In this document: piece by piece, positions 47,117 to 58,826 of the stretch
Layout of the letters: the number at the start of each line of letters is the position of its first letter
How positions within the stretch are numbered: position 1 is the first letter of the stretch
NCBI RefSeq assembly: GCF_029962835.1
Contig: NC_080582.1
Coordinates: 24,932,032 to 24,996,031, forward strand
Source: Magnolia sinica
Lineage: Eukaryota > Streptophyta > Magnoliopsida > Magnoliales > Magnoliaceae
DNA: 64,000 nt
Direction: 5' to 3'
The notes under the pieces: model-generated
Databases searched by the model: none
Seen by the model: only the letters and a program-made list of their open reading frames with translations
Told to the model about the DNA's origin: nothing
Translations under genes and position numbers: made by a program

Positions 47117-48734
47117 TAACTACACCTGCTACTCTCACATCCCTTCCCTTAAGTCTCCGTTTTCTGGAAGAACCGAGCTCCGCGATCGTTATGTTAAGAG
47201 ATGCCAGTTGATTTGGACTGACTGGCTCTAAAATGGCCTTGCCCTTTTTAGTAGGACTATTAATAACAAAGGTATCATATTCCTAATGAAACGAATTGGC
47301 TGCTGCGTCAGGTTCCTTATCCTCGACTGGACCAACTATCTGAAAATTCTCTTCATGTATCTTTGCATCGAAATACAAAAATTCTTCCTTATCTGCGGCA
47401 TATCTGGCTCTATTGAAATAGGGAGACCGATCCATATGAAAGCTATCGCTTCGATCATGGGAGCCAGACTGAAGTCTGGGAGTGGAATTGGGCTAAAGAA
47501 GGAGGGGAGTGTCTGCAGATGATAATAAATTATTCAGCACCTCAGAAACAGGATTAGGCATTAGTGGGGGAGGGGGAAGCACCTCAGATTCTGTCCCACG
47601 ATGCTCGAAATGGCTAGGAGAACATTCAGCTAAATTGGGCTTAGTGCAACTAACATAAGTGGTAGGCAGGAGATTTATAGAGTTGCCGGGACCCAAGACA
47701 TCAGAATCCTGTGGGAGATGGGGGCAAGAAGGGGTGGGGAGAAGGTTCGCTAGGCTAGGGGAAGACCCTGGACCTGGATTTAGCGTTGAAGGGAGGGGAG
47801 TCCGCAAGTTTGAATCCTGCAGATTAGTGGAACTGGTTGAAGGATCTACTGTGGAGGGAACGGGGATAGGAGTGGAGCGAACCACATCTACCATAGGGCC
47901 AGGTACAACAAGTTGAGAGGATACCTTCTCTTGGACATCTTGACTGCCAGTATTCGGGACCGATGAAATCTGAGCCTGAGCTGTCTTTGGGGCATTATGG
48001 CAAACACCAACTGAGCGACCTTTGATAGTCTTCAAGGCCACTAAGACCTGAGCTTGAGCTTCATCAGGGGCATTTGGACAAACACCTGCTACGTAACCTA
48101 CATCAGGCTTGGATACCTTATGGAAATTGGATTCTGCCCAGGCTCTTGTAGATATGGGATGCTTCTGAAATCTGATGGTTGAAGGCATACGTGAACTGTG
48201 GTGGGGTCGTTCATGCGTAGAGGACTTCTCCAGTTCAAAATGAATCGGGTAGTCTTTGTTATTGACTCTCAGATGTATCAATCTCTGCTCCTCCGCTTCT
48301 GATTTTAGTATGACTTTAAGCCTTGCGAAAGCCAGGAAACCCCTAGATCTGGCGTGAGGATCAATTTGGATCACCTTCCCGAAAGCATTTCCAAGGTCGA
48401 GCAGGACCGAATCAAACTAGGCATGCGCAGTGATTCGAAAGATCTTAATCCAAATAGCAGAGGTTGCTGGATCTAAATCCGATGACCAAGGGGAAATGGA
48501 GGAAAGCCCCATCTGGTTCTGTAGATGTCTATTATCCTGGAAATCAGCTAGGTCAGATTTCGATTTGAAAGTAATAAGAAAGGATGCGGGAGAAATTCTA
48601 GCTATATCCACCGCAGAGGACGCGAATCAGGAGTTTTTGATGCAATCTAACAGTCGGATAATGGAAACGGTTGGGTCAGCGACCGATCCTATTAATGCCA
48701 GTTTGAGTTCTTCTAGTCTTCTATTTAGCTGCAT
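47109..48734 (-). pseudogene. LINE ORF1 (DUF4283-type RNA-binding protein), broken
   Basis: Starts at ATG 48734 (MQLNRRLEELKLALIGSVAD). It has the DUF4283-like segment ISPASFLITFKSKSDLADFQ and SAIWIKIFRITAHA, then a long low-complexity proline/serine region. The C-terminus (KGKAILEPVSPNQLASLNIT, then RKRRLKGRDVRVAGVVNG) ends in TAA at 47109-47111. In-frame stops occur near 48632 (TGA) and 48418 (TAG), and there is a stop at 47493 plus a frameshift before the C-terminal part. ORF1 proteins bind the LINE RNA. The ORF1 stop overlaps the ORF2 start in ATGGATAA, which suggests coupled translation in the active ancestor. Confidence 0.75.
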
Positions 48735-48814
48735 TGGTCCGTTGTCGCCCAAGTAAAATCAATAGGCCGACGCTGAATTTTATATGTATTGCGTTGAAAG
48801 AAAATGAACATATA

Positions 48815-49088
48815 TCATTTGGTAAGGGTCAAGCTTGTCATGTGTTAAGGCTTGAGATTGTCATGTGTTAAGAGTCTAGATAGTGGTTGTCATATGTTAA
48901 GAGTTAAGGTTGTTATATGTTAAGGGTCAAGGTTGTCATGTGTTAAAGGTATAGGCCGTGGTTGTCATGTGTTAAGCATCAAGGTTGTCGTGTGTTAAAA
49001 GGGTCCGGGTTGAGTTTATCATGTGTTAAGGGATTGGATTATGATTGTCATGTGTTAAGGGTCTAGATTGTTATGTGTTAAGGGTTAC
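48815..49088. repeat. Minisatellite with TTGTCATGTGTTAAGG core
   Basis: About ten imperfect units of roughly 20-33 bp. Each contains TTGTCATGTGTTAAG or a close variant, with linkers such as GGTCTAGA, GGTCAAGG and GGTATAGGCCGTGG. It ends at the GGGGCCCACTGTG start of a fold-back element. Confidence 0.85.
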
Positions 49089-49353
49089 GGGGCCCACTGT
49101 GGGATATGTGTTGAATCCACTCTGTCCATTGGATTCATAATTTAATTTAATAGCATGGTACAAAGAATGAGTTGCATTCAAAAATTCTATGAGCCCCAAG
49201 AAGTTTTCAATGGTATGTTTTTAATCTCACTGCTTTCTATAGGGTGGTCCACTTGAGCCTTTGATATGCCGTATTTTTAGGCTCATGCCTTGAAATGATA
49301 TTTCAAAATGAATGGACAACATAGATAAAATACATACATCACAGTAGGCCCTA
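49088..49353. repeat. Fold-back element of the GGGCCCAC family
   Basis: Starts GGGGCCCACTGTGGGATATG and ends with AATACATACATCACAGTAGG-type sequence near 49350, so the ends are inverted. Internal landmarks are GGGTGGTCCACTTGAGCC and AGGCTCATGCCTTGAAATGA. Same family as 345-767, diverged. Confidence 0.55.
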
Positions 49354-50894
49354 TAGGACCATCTATCTTTAGTTAGGTCCTCGTGCCCAATCCGCATTAG
49401 TTGCACCACGTTGACAAGGATTTCTAGTAAAAGTATTTTGCAGTAATTTCTTACCATCGAAAGCTATGTTGGGCCCACCATTTTTTTTGGGTTAGCTTCT
49501 TTAGCACACACTCCATTGTTCTCCGTCCATCCTTTGTAGAAGATCATGTTAAGACATGAGAATGATGGGCCACACTATTAGAAACAGTGGAAAGGAGTTG
49601 CCTACTGTTTAAACCTTCCTTTGCTCGTCCATGATGTTTATATGCAATCCAAACTGTTCATAAAGTAGCCCAAATGCTGATGAAGTCCTCATCACGGGGA
49701 TGAGCTGAAAGAATAAAAATATTAGCCTCATCCAAAGCTTCTGCGGCCCATAAATCTTTCAACTGTGTAGGAATACAATCTCCATTTTTTCTGTTATGTT
49801 GCCTACTGGAGCTTTGGATCTACCTCATTTTAGATTCATGTCATAAGATGATTTAAAGAAACAAGTGAATGGTGTGGATTTCTCACAAGCACCATACTAG
49901 GCCCCACAATATTTACCCCATCTGAATCCCTCTCGCTATTATGCCCTAATGGGCGCTGCACCTCAACACAGAGGACCCTTTAGTCCCTTTAAAATTTTCA
50001 AAAGGTTCTTAGAGCCAAATAAAGTTTTTTGCTTTTTTTTTTTGGAAATGATGCTTTTTGATGCGTTTGGCATACCATAAGGTCATTTTGGTCAAAATCC
50101 CTACATGCCATAGATGCACGCGCGTTGAATTTGGACCGTTGGCAAGTTTTTAATCCATCGATTCTTTCATACATTTTGCCCCACGAGTGGACATGCCTGG
50201 CTTGTGGGTGTGGCCATCTTCACTGTGGGGGATACCTTAAGTGGCACCCCATCGCCCCACAAACTTTTAAGGTTGGCTTCTGTACTCTTTACAAATGCCT
50301 ATGCATCATACAGAGTAATGAGCAATTCACATGTATGTTTCAAAGGCTCCCATGAGTGGTTGGAAAATATATAACCAACCGAAAATACTTCTAGTATTAA
50401 GCATGTAGGACCATCCACTAATAGTTGCGCACTAATGATCCATAGGAGCCGATGTCCAACCATGTCAAGGGCAACTGTGAACATGCAGTACCCCGAGATA
50501 TGGTGGGAGTCATTTAGTACTCTTGCAGAATGTGATGGTTGATACGCAGACAACTTAGAAACTGTAGACATAGCACATATTGACTTAAGTTTGCAGGACA
50601 GAACATAATTTAAAAACTCAAATTAGTCAAACTCAAAGACTCTTCTAGACTTGATATTTAGTAATTAAATTAAGAATGGTATTTCACTAGGAATGGATAG
50701 AATTGAATGAGTATAAGATAGGTAAAAAGAAAAAAAAAAATTAAAAAAAAAAGAAAAAAAATCATTAAGGGGCACGAAGGTGGTAGACATTGCCTCGTTT
50801 CATTCTCTTATCTTTTAATTTAAAAATGAATTTAACTTTGCCATTGACGTGGTTTGAGTTGTTCCGAGTCATGTCAAGTCAACTCAACCAGCCA
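49354..50894. other. Non-coding stretch with repeat fragments
   Basis: Contains further GGGCCCACC and CACATGAG-type fragments (about 49470-49920), poly-T and poly-A runs (50032-50043 and 50730-50762), and no recognised exon. Confidence 0.35.
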
Positions 50895-51010
50895 TTCCAA
50901 GCTAGATCCTAACTCATGCCTCAATGGTAGACTCACAAGAGCTTTAACACAAGGTCATGGGTTCGAGTTGTGAAATATGTTGGAAATACCGAAAAAAAAA
51001 AATAAAGATT
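50895..51010 (+). mobile_element. tRNA-derived SINE
   Basis: An A-box-like segment CATGCCTCAATGGTAGACTC is followed about 40 bp later by a B-box GGGTTCGAGT, the internal RNA polymerase III promoter of tRNA-derived SINEs. An A-rich tail follows (GAAAAAAAAAAATAAAG, about 50991-51007). Related to the copies at 52051 and 54729. Confidence 0.6.
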
Positions 51011-51253
51011 TTTTCTTTTTTTAATCACCAGGCTAAATCATGTAAAAATATATTGTTCTTAAAGCGTAATTCACCCCTTTATCAATTGATGATGGGTTAT
51101 AGGCGAATTGCTTTCATGATAAGACAAGCCTATCTAGATCATGTGTGTAACAATCACGAAGGGCCTACTTAGTAACTTTTCAACACAGTTGATCTTCTGA
51201 CAGACTTTATTAGCATATGTATTTACAGTATTCCTAGAAGGTGATGGATTTTA

Positions 51254-51557
51254 GTGAGATCTGATTGTTTGGAAGAGATCTGTTGGAATTGACTAGAATG
51301 GTCCATTTTATATAGGCACCAAGGGAGTGGACTATTGCTAGGTGACTATCAATGGTTCGGAACATTTTAAAAATATTTTTGACCGTTGATAATGAATTTG
51401 TGAGATCTGATTGTTTGGAAGAGATCTGTTGGAGTTGATTAATTTTGTACCAGAATGGTCTAGTTTATATCGGCACTAGGGGAGTGGACTATTGATAGGT
51501 GGCTATCAATGGTTCAGAACATTTTAAAAATGCTTTTGACCATTGATAATGAATTTG
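51254..51557. repeat. ~146-bp tandem duplication
   Basis: Two adjacent copies starting at 51254 and 51400, both with GTGAGATCTGATTGTTTGGA, GAGTGGACTATTG, TATCAATGGTTC and GACCxTTGATAATGAATTTG. The second copy carries a short extra segment (TTAATTTTGTACC). No coding potential. Confidence 0.85.
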
Positions 51558-52050
51558 AGCCGTTTCAAATAGTTGGATCAAAAGATTTGAGAGTTGGATC
51601 ATCAACGCCCATCCGTTTTAGGACCGTTGTGTCTTTTAAGGCTGCTAGCCGCTTTTAAAACTATTGACCGTTTCAGATCAATAATCCAACCGTTCTTTGT
51701 AGCCCATAAAACCCAAGCTTATCTCAAACCACTTACACCGTTTCGCAAGGGAGCGACTACATTGCGACACGTGAGAAGTGTAAAGTGCGTCAACTAGCGC
51801 CACTACAGCCACACCGTCCAAGCCCGAGCCCGACAGTGCTACACACTAGAACACGCAATTCGAGCATCTCAACCTCCAAGAGTATTCCAAGTAAGAATAC
51901 TACACATACATTCATATATAAAACACAAAACTTGTTTTCTCATTTTCGAAAGAAAAACTGCACTTTTTCATTTAAAAATTTTGAATTGATTTGGCAGGAA
52001 AACAAAATTTCCAAATACATTTGATTTTTCGAAAAACATAATTTCAACAC
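51558..52050. other. Unassigned non-coding stretch
   Basis: Less AT-rich around 51700-51880, but no exon, splice border or repeat boundary was recognised. Confidence 0.35.
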
Positions 52051-52120
52051 GAGTATCTATTGTGGTGAAAAACTACCTCGGTGTGAGTATGTGTAAAAAA
52101 TTAAAAAAAAAAAAAAAACT
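52051..52120 (+). mobile_element. 3' remnant of the same SINE family
   Basis: GAGTATCTATTGTGGTGAAA followed by ACCTCGGTGTGAGTATGTGT and a poly-A tail. It matches the 3' half of the SINE at 54729 (GAGTACCTATTGTGGTGAAA). The A-box and B-box half is missing. Confidence 0.5.
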
Positions 52121-54728
52121 TAAATAATTAAAAAACCAGCCATGCCAAATCTGAATCGGGTCAATCTCAACATTGAGTTTCATATAGACTCAATTTCTCA
52201 CCAAGTTAACTCAGCCAAGTTCTGAGTCAACTCACCATGTTTTAGAAGAGGCCATTATCCAAAAGGCAGCCAGAATGACTGAGCAATCGTTACATTTGAC
52301 GAACAGGGATTTGTTTGTTGTATTTCGGCTGTTGATTATTTTTCTTTCTGCAATTCATTAAGGGGGATTTTGGATCACAAGTTACTTAAGATAAGCTGCT
52401 TATGTCTTAATACTTTTGTCTTTTCTGATGCCTCTCTTCATCAATTTATGAAAAATAGAAAAGTTAAAAAAATTAACTAAAGTTATTAAATAATTTTTAG
52501 TTAAAAAGTTACATATAACTGGTCATAAATCAAACTTACATATCTGAAATAAGTTATCTATTGCTGTAAGTAGAAAAAGTAGTTTATTTGGTGGTATTCA
52601 AATGGGCCCTAAATGTCCATAAATTAGCCAGTTTTGAATTCAAAGCAATGAATTTATAAAAAAATAAAAAATTTTAGTCTTTTTTCTGTTTTACGGGCCA
52701 TCAAAATTAGGACTCATGATTTGAACGGTTTTATTTAAGCCGCTTATGCACCATGGATGTAATTTCCTACCTCCTACTTATCAAGCATCACACTTTGACA
52801 GAGTATTAAAGATTTTCTCAAATCAGCCACTTCCAAGTATTAGGTGGGCCATACGTGCATGTCAAAAATGGAAGTTTAGAAAATGATCAAGTGCCTATAC
52901 TCGACAAACATGCGGCCCACCTAATGAACTAACCATCTTGATTTTTGGGCCGGGGAATGTTCAAAGTGGCCTGAATCGCCTTAACATCTCAATTTCCAGT
53001 AAGTAGTGCTAACCAATGTTTACCTTGAAAGCAGCGCAAAGATTCAAGAACTTCTGGAGCATGGCTCTCTTCTTTTCTCTTTCTTGACTCAAGTAACTCT
53101 CCACCCGTGCTGGTGCAACTTGGTTCCTGGGAAACTTTCCTACTACTCACATATAAAATAAATAAAATGGTTAAAGGGACATTGAAAGAGTGTTCCAGTT
53201 CGTATACTAGTATATGTGCATGCAGGGAAGGTCGTGTGGTGATCTAGACCGTTAATCTGATGTCTCCAATTGCAGATGGGAGATGTCCCAAAAATATTCA
53301 AAATTGGAAGGCCATAACCATAATCTTAAACATCTAAACTCTATCACTTCACCCAGTAAATGTGAATTGTTGCCATATTTGGTTCCTAAACGGCTTACTT
53401 GAGAGGCCACATTCAAAGGAATAGGATCATGGTTTTAAATATCGGCCCATGCAAAATACATAGGCCTATATGTATCATGTATTAGTTGTCATTGAAGTTG
53501 AAGTCAAATTGGCTGAAAGTGTTAGATATGGGCCCATGGGCCCACTTTTTAGTAACAATTAGTGATTGGGTCCCACAGTTAACACTTGAAATTTTCCTTT
53601 TCGAACTATCTCCTCTCGATAATTGCTCCCACCTGAGAGATTTCACATGGAAAAATTCAAGAGAGGAATATCATTAGTTGTCCATTAGGTGAGAGATTTC
53701 ACATGGAAAAAATCAAGAGAGGAATATCATTAGTTGTCCATTAGGCTATCTCTAAACAATCTATAATGCTGATCATGTCCAGTGACTTAGTTGGTGGGAC
53801 AACAAAGGAAATAGCTGAGAGAAAAATGTCCACTCTTAATTTTTATATTGCCCACCATTATATAATGTTTATATGAAGTACACTTTAACCATTAAATGCA
53901 ACACCGAAATTTATGCCAGGGACTAAACATCAAGCCCATCTGTGATTCAGGTAGGCTACACAAAGGAGAACGGTTTGCAAGGCAGGAGCTGTCCTGTACA
54001 CTGTTTCCAATCATATAATCTATCTAAATCATAGATGGGACTGATTTTTGGGCCCCATTGCCAACATAGGGTGATGCACCTTGTGGGTAGATGTATTTCA
54101 TATAAACATCACTTTGGGGCCCACCTAAGCCATCAACCCGTTTACTCATATGTTGACGACAACTTTTGGAAGATACTCAAATTAAAAGATAATTACTTAA
54201 ATTAATGCAATGGGTTTTTGAACACCTTTTTGAAAAATGTATGGAAATGTAAATTTAATATGAAGGTATTTTTATTTTTTATTTTTGTAAATTTTTTTTA
54301 AAAAAAAAAGAGCGATGGAGACTAAAAGAGAGCAATAGTTGCAATTGCCTTCACTGAGAGGGTAATAATAGCTATGGCATCTAGCCACTGCTGGCCACCA
54401 CAGTGGTGGTAACATACGCACCATGTTCTCTCTCTCTCTCTCTCTCTCCCCCCCCCCCCCCCTCTTAGATGTTACATGAATTGAAATTTATGCTTTGATT
54501 TGATTGTCAGACTATCAAATTAGTGGACATTTATTTAGGCGGTTAAGAATGATAAATATGGATGGCTTCCACTAACAAGTGTCTAAGACTCACATGTTAG
54601 GATCGTTCCACCAATTTGATTTTGCGGAAGATATTTTGGCGATAGTGGACTCCACAATTTAGTTGGTTTGACTGAGTAATTATATACCACGTGTGCCATT
54701 TATAAGTTCCTGCTGGGTTCTTATTCAT
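52121..54728. other. Non-coding stretch with small repeats
   Basis: No gene recognised. It contains two adjacent 56-bp copies (about 53634-53745) with TTTCACATGGAAAAAxTCAA and TATCATTAGTTGTCCATTAG, and GGGCCCACC-type fragments (about 53525-53575 and 54105-54125). A (CT)n tract runs directly into a run of C at about 54427-54463. Confidence 0.4.
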
Positions 54729-54866
54729 GCTTGAGTGGTTGACTCACAAGAGTTTCAATACTAGATATAATAGATCATGGTTCGAGTACCTATTGTGGTG
54801 AAATCCAACTATGGTTTGAGTGTGTGTGGAGTGTAAGTGCATGTGAAAGAAAAGAAAAGAAAAATT
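54729..54866 (+). mobile_element. tRNA-derived SINE
   Basis: A-box-like GCTTGAGTGGTTGACTCACA and B-box GGTTCGAGTACC, spaced as in Pol III promoters, followed by a body (TATTGTGGTGAAATCCAACT, GAGTGTGTGTGGAGTG) and an A-rich tail (GAAAGAAAAGAAAAGAAAAA). Best-preserved copy of the three in the window. Confidence 0.65.
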
Positions 54867-54960
54867 CCTTAATGTTATATATAGCGCTAAGGCGGAAAGG
54901 TTTCTCATTATTAAAACTGGCCTTATCATTCAACGATCATAATAACCATTGATATTATGG

Positions 54961-57037
54961 TATAAGTGCACTGATTTTTGCATCATATTTATCAATTACG
55001 TGAGTTCTTGTGTCATGTAGTCAGTTGAGCCCTTGAAAAGTGAAGATCTATATGATTTAGACAAACGAATATAAAGCATCAAGGAGCAAAGATCGGGAAA
55101 ATGAGATGCCTTGGTAACCCTAACCATTGATCCAAAACAACCTTAGACATCTATATGATCTAGGCTTAATAGGAATATTAAATTGATCATCCCTTAACCT
55201 TAAAAAATCAAGTGAAACATGATAAATATGGTTAGAAGATGTGCAAAGCTGCTGTGAAAAAGATAGCTCAAAACAATAGTTTTCGATTGCAACGATCTGC
55301 CATCGAAGGGCATTCGATGGTCAGAAATGTCTAGCAACGAAATCATATCTGTTTTGATTTTCTCGATGACATCGAGCCATCGAGGCCACCTTAACCTTCG
55401 ACGGCACGAAAGGACCCCTCGATAACATCGGTTGAAAGTCAGAACCGTCTAACAACAAAATGATAGTTTTTTTTATTTTCTCGATGGCGTCGAGGCCACC
55501 TTAGATGACATCAAATGTCAAGTTTTGATGACATCGAAGGGCCATCGATGGCATCGAACCAAGGAGTCAGATATGTCCAGCAACATATGTAATTTTCTCG
55601 ATGGCATCGAAGCTGCCTTCAATAGTATTAAAGGGACTTCGATAGCATCAATAGAGCCATTTTCTGCCCCTTTTTTTTTTAATCGTTGGAGCTCGAACTT
55701 TTTATAAAGAGCATTCAGTTCTTGGGTATTTGCATGAGTTTTTGGCACAATAGAAGCTTAAGTGAATCTATGTTTATATCCCTCATCCCAAGCCAATATA
55801 CCATTGAGTTCTAAGAAATCTTCCTTGAGATTAACACTCCTATGAGGACTCCAACCTCTATCTTAAAGATGTGCTTGAACTCTTCCATTTTTTAGAAATT
55901 AGACTTAAGCAATCTTGGCATACCATTATCTAAATCTCTTAGAAGACCCATCTAGGTGAATCCCCTAAGAAAAATAACTTTCCATTAGTTGTTGGAGATT
56001 CAACCAATCTCACATCATCTTGGTCACCTCAAAGGAGTACTACATGCAAGGTGTTTGATCTTAGAGTTGGGGCCTTGGCAAAACAATGACATCATGATCG
56101 GGGAAGCATCCAGGAGCTTATTAAAACACGGGAAAGCAACGATCAAGCAATTTAAGAAGGCGCTACAAAATGGGCTCAATCCGACAAGTAAGTTATCATA
56201 TTTAGTCAATTTTTACTTTTTTTTCTTATGCAGGATTGAGGGTAAGAATTTGAAATCCAAACTTAAACTAAGTTCTTGTAAGTCACCTGACACAAGTGTT
56301 TGTGTGTCATTCTCCATGGGAGTAAACATAAGACCTTGTGATGGGACCATGGTTGTTGGTTAGCCTGTAGGAAACCAACTAAAGTGTCCTGTGGGAGCCT
56401 CCAGTGGGAGCATACATACCGAGTTCTTGTATAGGACCTTGGCTCTTGCGTAGGGCCTAAAACCTCGGGTTCTTATGTAAGACCTTGGCTCTTGTGTAGT
56501 GCCTAAGGTCTACAGTCCTTGTGTAGGGCTGTAAAAGGTTAAATGTGAACCTAATTTAAGACCTTCTATAGTGAAATCCTGTACACTCATAAGTTGAGTG
56601 CGTCGGCAAAAGTGGAGTATGCAAGTAGCCAAACCATTATATATGATTGTATTTAGAATTGTTATTTGCATGTTTAATTATGCTTATGAGTTTGAATACT
56701 TAATTATGTATGCATAATTAGATGAATGTTTAGTGTTAATAGTTAGCACATCCCCCACACACACATATACACTATTATAAACTAGTTGCTTATTTGCAAA
56801 TCATTTGTAGTCTATGTGATTGGACCCTCCATTAGCTTGAAAGCCTTGGAATTGTATTTCTTTGCTTATTTTAATTGTTAATTAGTTTAAGATAGGAATT
56901 AAATTTTCAAGGCATAAATTTTAAATAAGTCCTAATCACCCCCCCCCCCCCCAAGGATATAACTTTCATTATTTAGCTCCGCTAAGCTTCTGCACATGCA
57001 ACCATGGTAATCTCATTACACTATGAGTACAATTTCA
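54961..57037 (+). repeat. 5' LTR of the copia element
   Basis: Starts TATAAGTGCACTGATTTTTG (TG decayed to TA) and ends AATTTCA just before the primer site. It aligns with 58827-59335 over its first ~0.5 kb, with shared TTGAGCCCTTGAAAAGTGAA and AAACAACCTTAGACxTCTA. It carries a cluster of TCGATGxCATCGAAG repeats (about 55290-55640) and a run of C (about 56940-56952). Short direct repeats of GACCTTGGCTCTTG lie near 56440-56500. Confidence 0.7.
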
Positions 57038-57039
57038 AG

Positions 57040-57051
57040 TGGTATTATAAA
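57040..57051 (+). other. Primer-binding site, initiator tRNA-Met type
   Basis: TGGTATTATAAA against the usual plant copia site TGGTATCAGAGC; the first six bases and two more agree. Placement two bases after the LTR end supports it. Confidence 0.5.
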
Positions 57052-57129
57052 GGATAACTCTTGAAGGGCTTTATCGCCTTGAGTTGATCTAATGAGCTTA
57101 AGAATATCATCTAACCAAGAGGGATGTGC

Positions 57130-58150
57130 CACCACATGACCGCCTTATTTTGATGGGTCTAACTACACTTATTGGAAGGCTAGGATGATGATCTTTATAA
57201 GATCCCTTGACCCTATGTTTTGGGCCATTGTCGAATAAAGATGGATGATGCCCATGTAATATGTTGTGTTTTATGGTAGAACCATTAGCGCTCCCAAAGA
57301 TAAATCTAAATGGATTGCCGATGAGAGAACCTGGTATACCTATGATACGAAAGCTCTCAATGTCATTTATTGTGCAGTTTTTCCCAATGAATTTAAACGC
57401 ATTTGCACATGCGAAACCGGAAAAGAAGTATGAGACTTATTGGAAATCTCCCACGAGAGAACTAGAACAGTAAATAAGTCGAAGCTTCAGCTCTTAATGA
57501 TCCATTTTGAAAATATTAAGATGGAAGAGTTTAAAACCTTCATGGAGTTTTACTCTAATTTAAATGATATTTATAACTCCATATAAGGCTTAAGAGAAAG
57601 AATATCGGAAGGGCTTATTTGTAGAAAAATGCTTAGATCCTTCCCAGATAGGTTCTCTCCCAAGGTGACCTTTATAAATGAGTGTATGAATATAAATGAG
57701 ATTAAAGTAGAAGAACTTTTATGTTCCCTACAAACATTTGAACTACACTTTAAGACCTCTTCTAAAGCAAAGAAATTAGCCGTCTTCAAAATATCTCATA
57801 GGCATTCACATAAACATAAAGAAATTAAATCTGAAAGTATAGTGATGAGGAGGATGTGAATGAGGAATTATATAGAAAGTTTAAGAAATTTCTCAATTTT
57901 TCTAGAGGGAAGAGTTGTGACAAGAATGGCAAGAAGGTTAACAAACATAAAGAAAAATATGTCAAATCACCTAAGCAAGTCTAATGTTACAACTGTGAGG
58001 GTTATGGACATCTTACCCGTGATTGTCCTAGCAAAATAAAATCTAAAGGCAACACAATGACGACAACATAGGATGATATGGAGGAGTCCAAATCCGCTTC
58101 AGAAGACTCTTCTACTGTTTAAGACCTTAGTGGCTTACGTGTCTTAATAG
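57130..58150 (+). pseudogene. Copia gag relic with zinc knuckle
   Basis: Begins PPYFDGSNYTYWKARMMIFI directly after a TGA that replaces the usual arginine, the classic N-terminus of Ty1-copia gag. It continues RTWYTYDTKALNVIYCAVF, LLIHFENIKMEEFKTFMEFY-like sequence (UBN2-type gag domain), SFPDRFSPKVTFINE and ELLCSLQTFE. It ends with a perfect CX2CX4HX4C zinc knuckle, CYNCEGYGHLTRDC (57985-58026). Several stops (near 57237, 57468, 57583, 57858, 57982) and frameshifts disable it. Gag forms the retroelement capsid and binds its RNA through the knuckle. Confidence 0.85.
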
Positions 58151-58812
58151 TCTACACCACGGTATTCCTCTCTGAAATTTTAGGAGACCACGACACTTTA
58201 AAAAGGTGACCTTAAAAGGTCCCTTGGGGTTGAAATGTTAAATATGAGGATTTCAGCCTCATTTGTATTGGCAATTTAATATTTAAAGTTGTTAAATTCT
58301 AAATATCACATATTTATAGATTATATTATCATTGGTCATATTTGTTTTTCATTGGTATATCTTTTGAATAACCTTAATTAGCATGCTCCATGATTTTAAT
58401 GATAATATGAACCCTTAATGTTCCATGATTTTAATGATAATATAAACCCTTAATCCCATGTTAGTATAAGCATTATAATTGGTAAATCTATAACTTATAG
58501 AGTTGCTTCATATATGATTTTATTGGTATATCTATTAGAACTAACTCTTTGTCAAATATTAAAAAAAAAAAAAAAAAAAGAAGGAGAAAGATCATCCCAC
58601 CAAAACATGAATTCTGTTTTGCAGGGTTTGTTTGTTGTTGTAAGGATTGATAAAATAGAGGGACCAGTTATGAGGGAGCAATGAAAGTATTACACATCTT
58701 AGTGTATTGAGTTGTAATTCTTTTATATTTGACATAGAATATTTTTAGTTTTTTGGTATGTCATTGGTATGGACCATGACATGCTCTTAGGTTATATTTT
58801 TGTCACATAATT

Positions 58813-58826
58813 GACAGCGGGGAGAT
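58813..58826 (+). other. Polypurine tract of the copia element
   Basis: GACAGCGGGGAGAT immediately before the LTR start TGTACGTACAC; the GGGGAGAT-TGT arrangement is typical of plant copia elements. Confidence 0.65.

Larger units (their letters stand above)
42716..48773 (-). mobile_element. Near-full-length L1-type LINE, inactive
   Basis: About 6.06 kb on the minus strand with ORF1, then ORF2 (endonuclease, reverse transcriptase, zinc-binding, RNase H), and an A-rich TAAAA-type tail at the low-coordinate end (about 42745 down to 42716). Just before the tail the minus strand reads GAATGAAATCCTCTTTCTCC, typical of plant L1 3' ends. A short possible target duplication GAATTTA / GAATTTTA sits near 42712 and 48774, but it is within AT-rich sequence, so both boundaries are approximate. 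Multiple stops and shifts make it immobile. Confidence 0.85.

Noticed and set aside
48815..49088. Interstitial telomere-like repeat
   Set aside because: The TTAAGGG-like spelling is superficial; units are 20-33 bp and lack the plant TTTAGGG heptamer.
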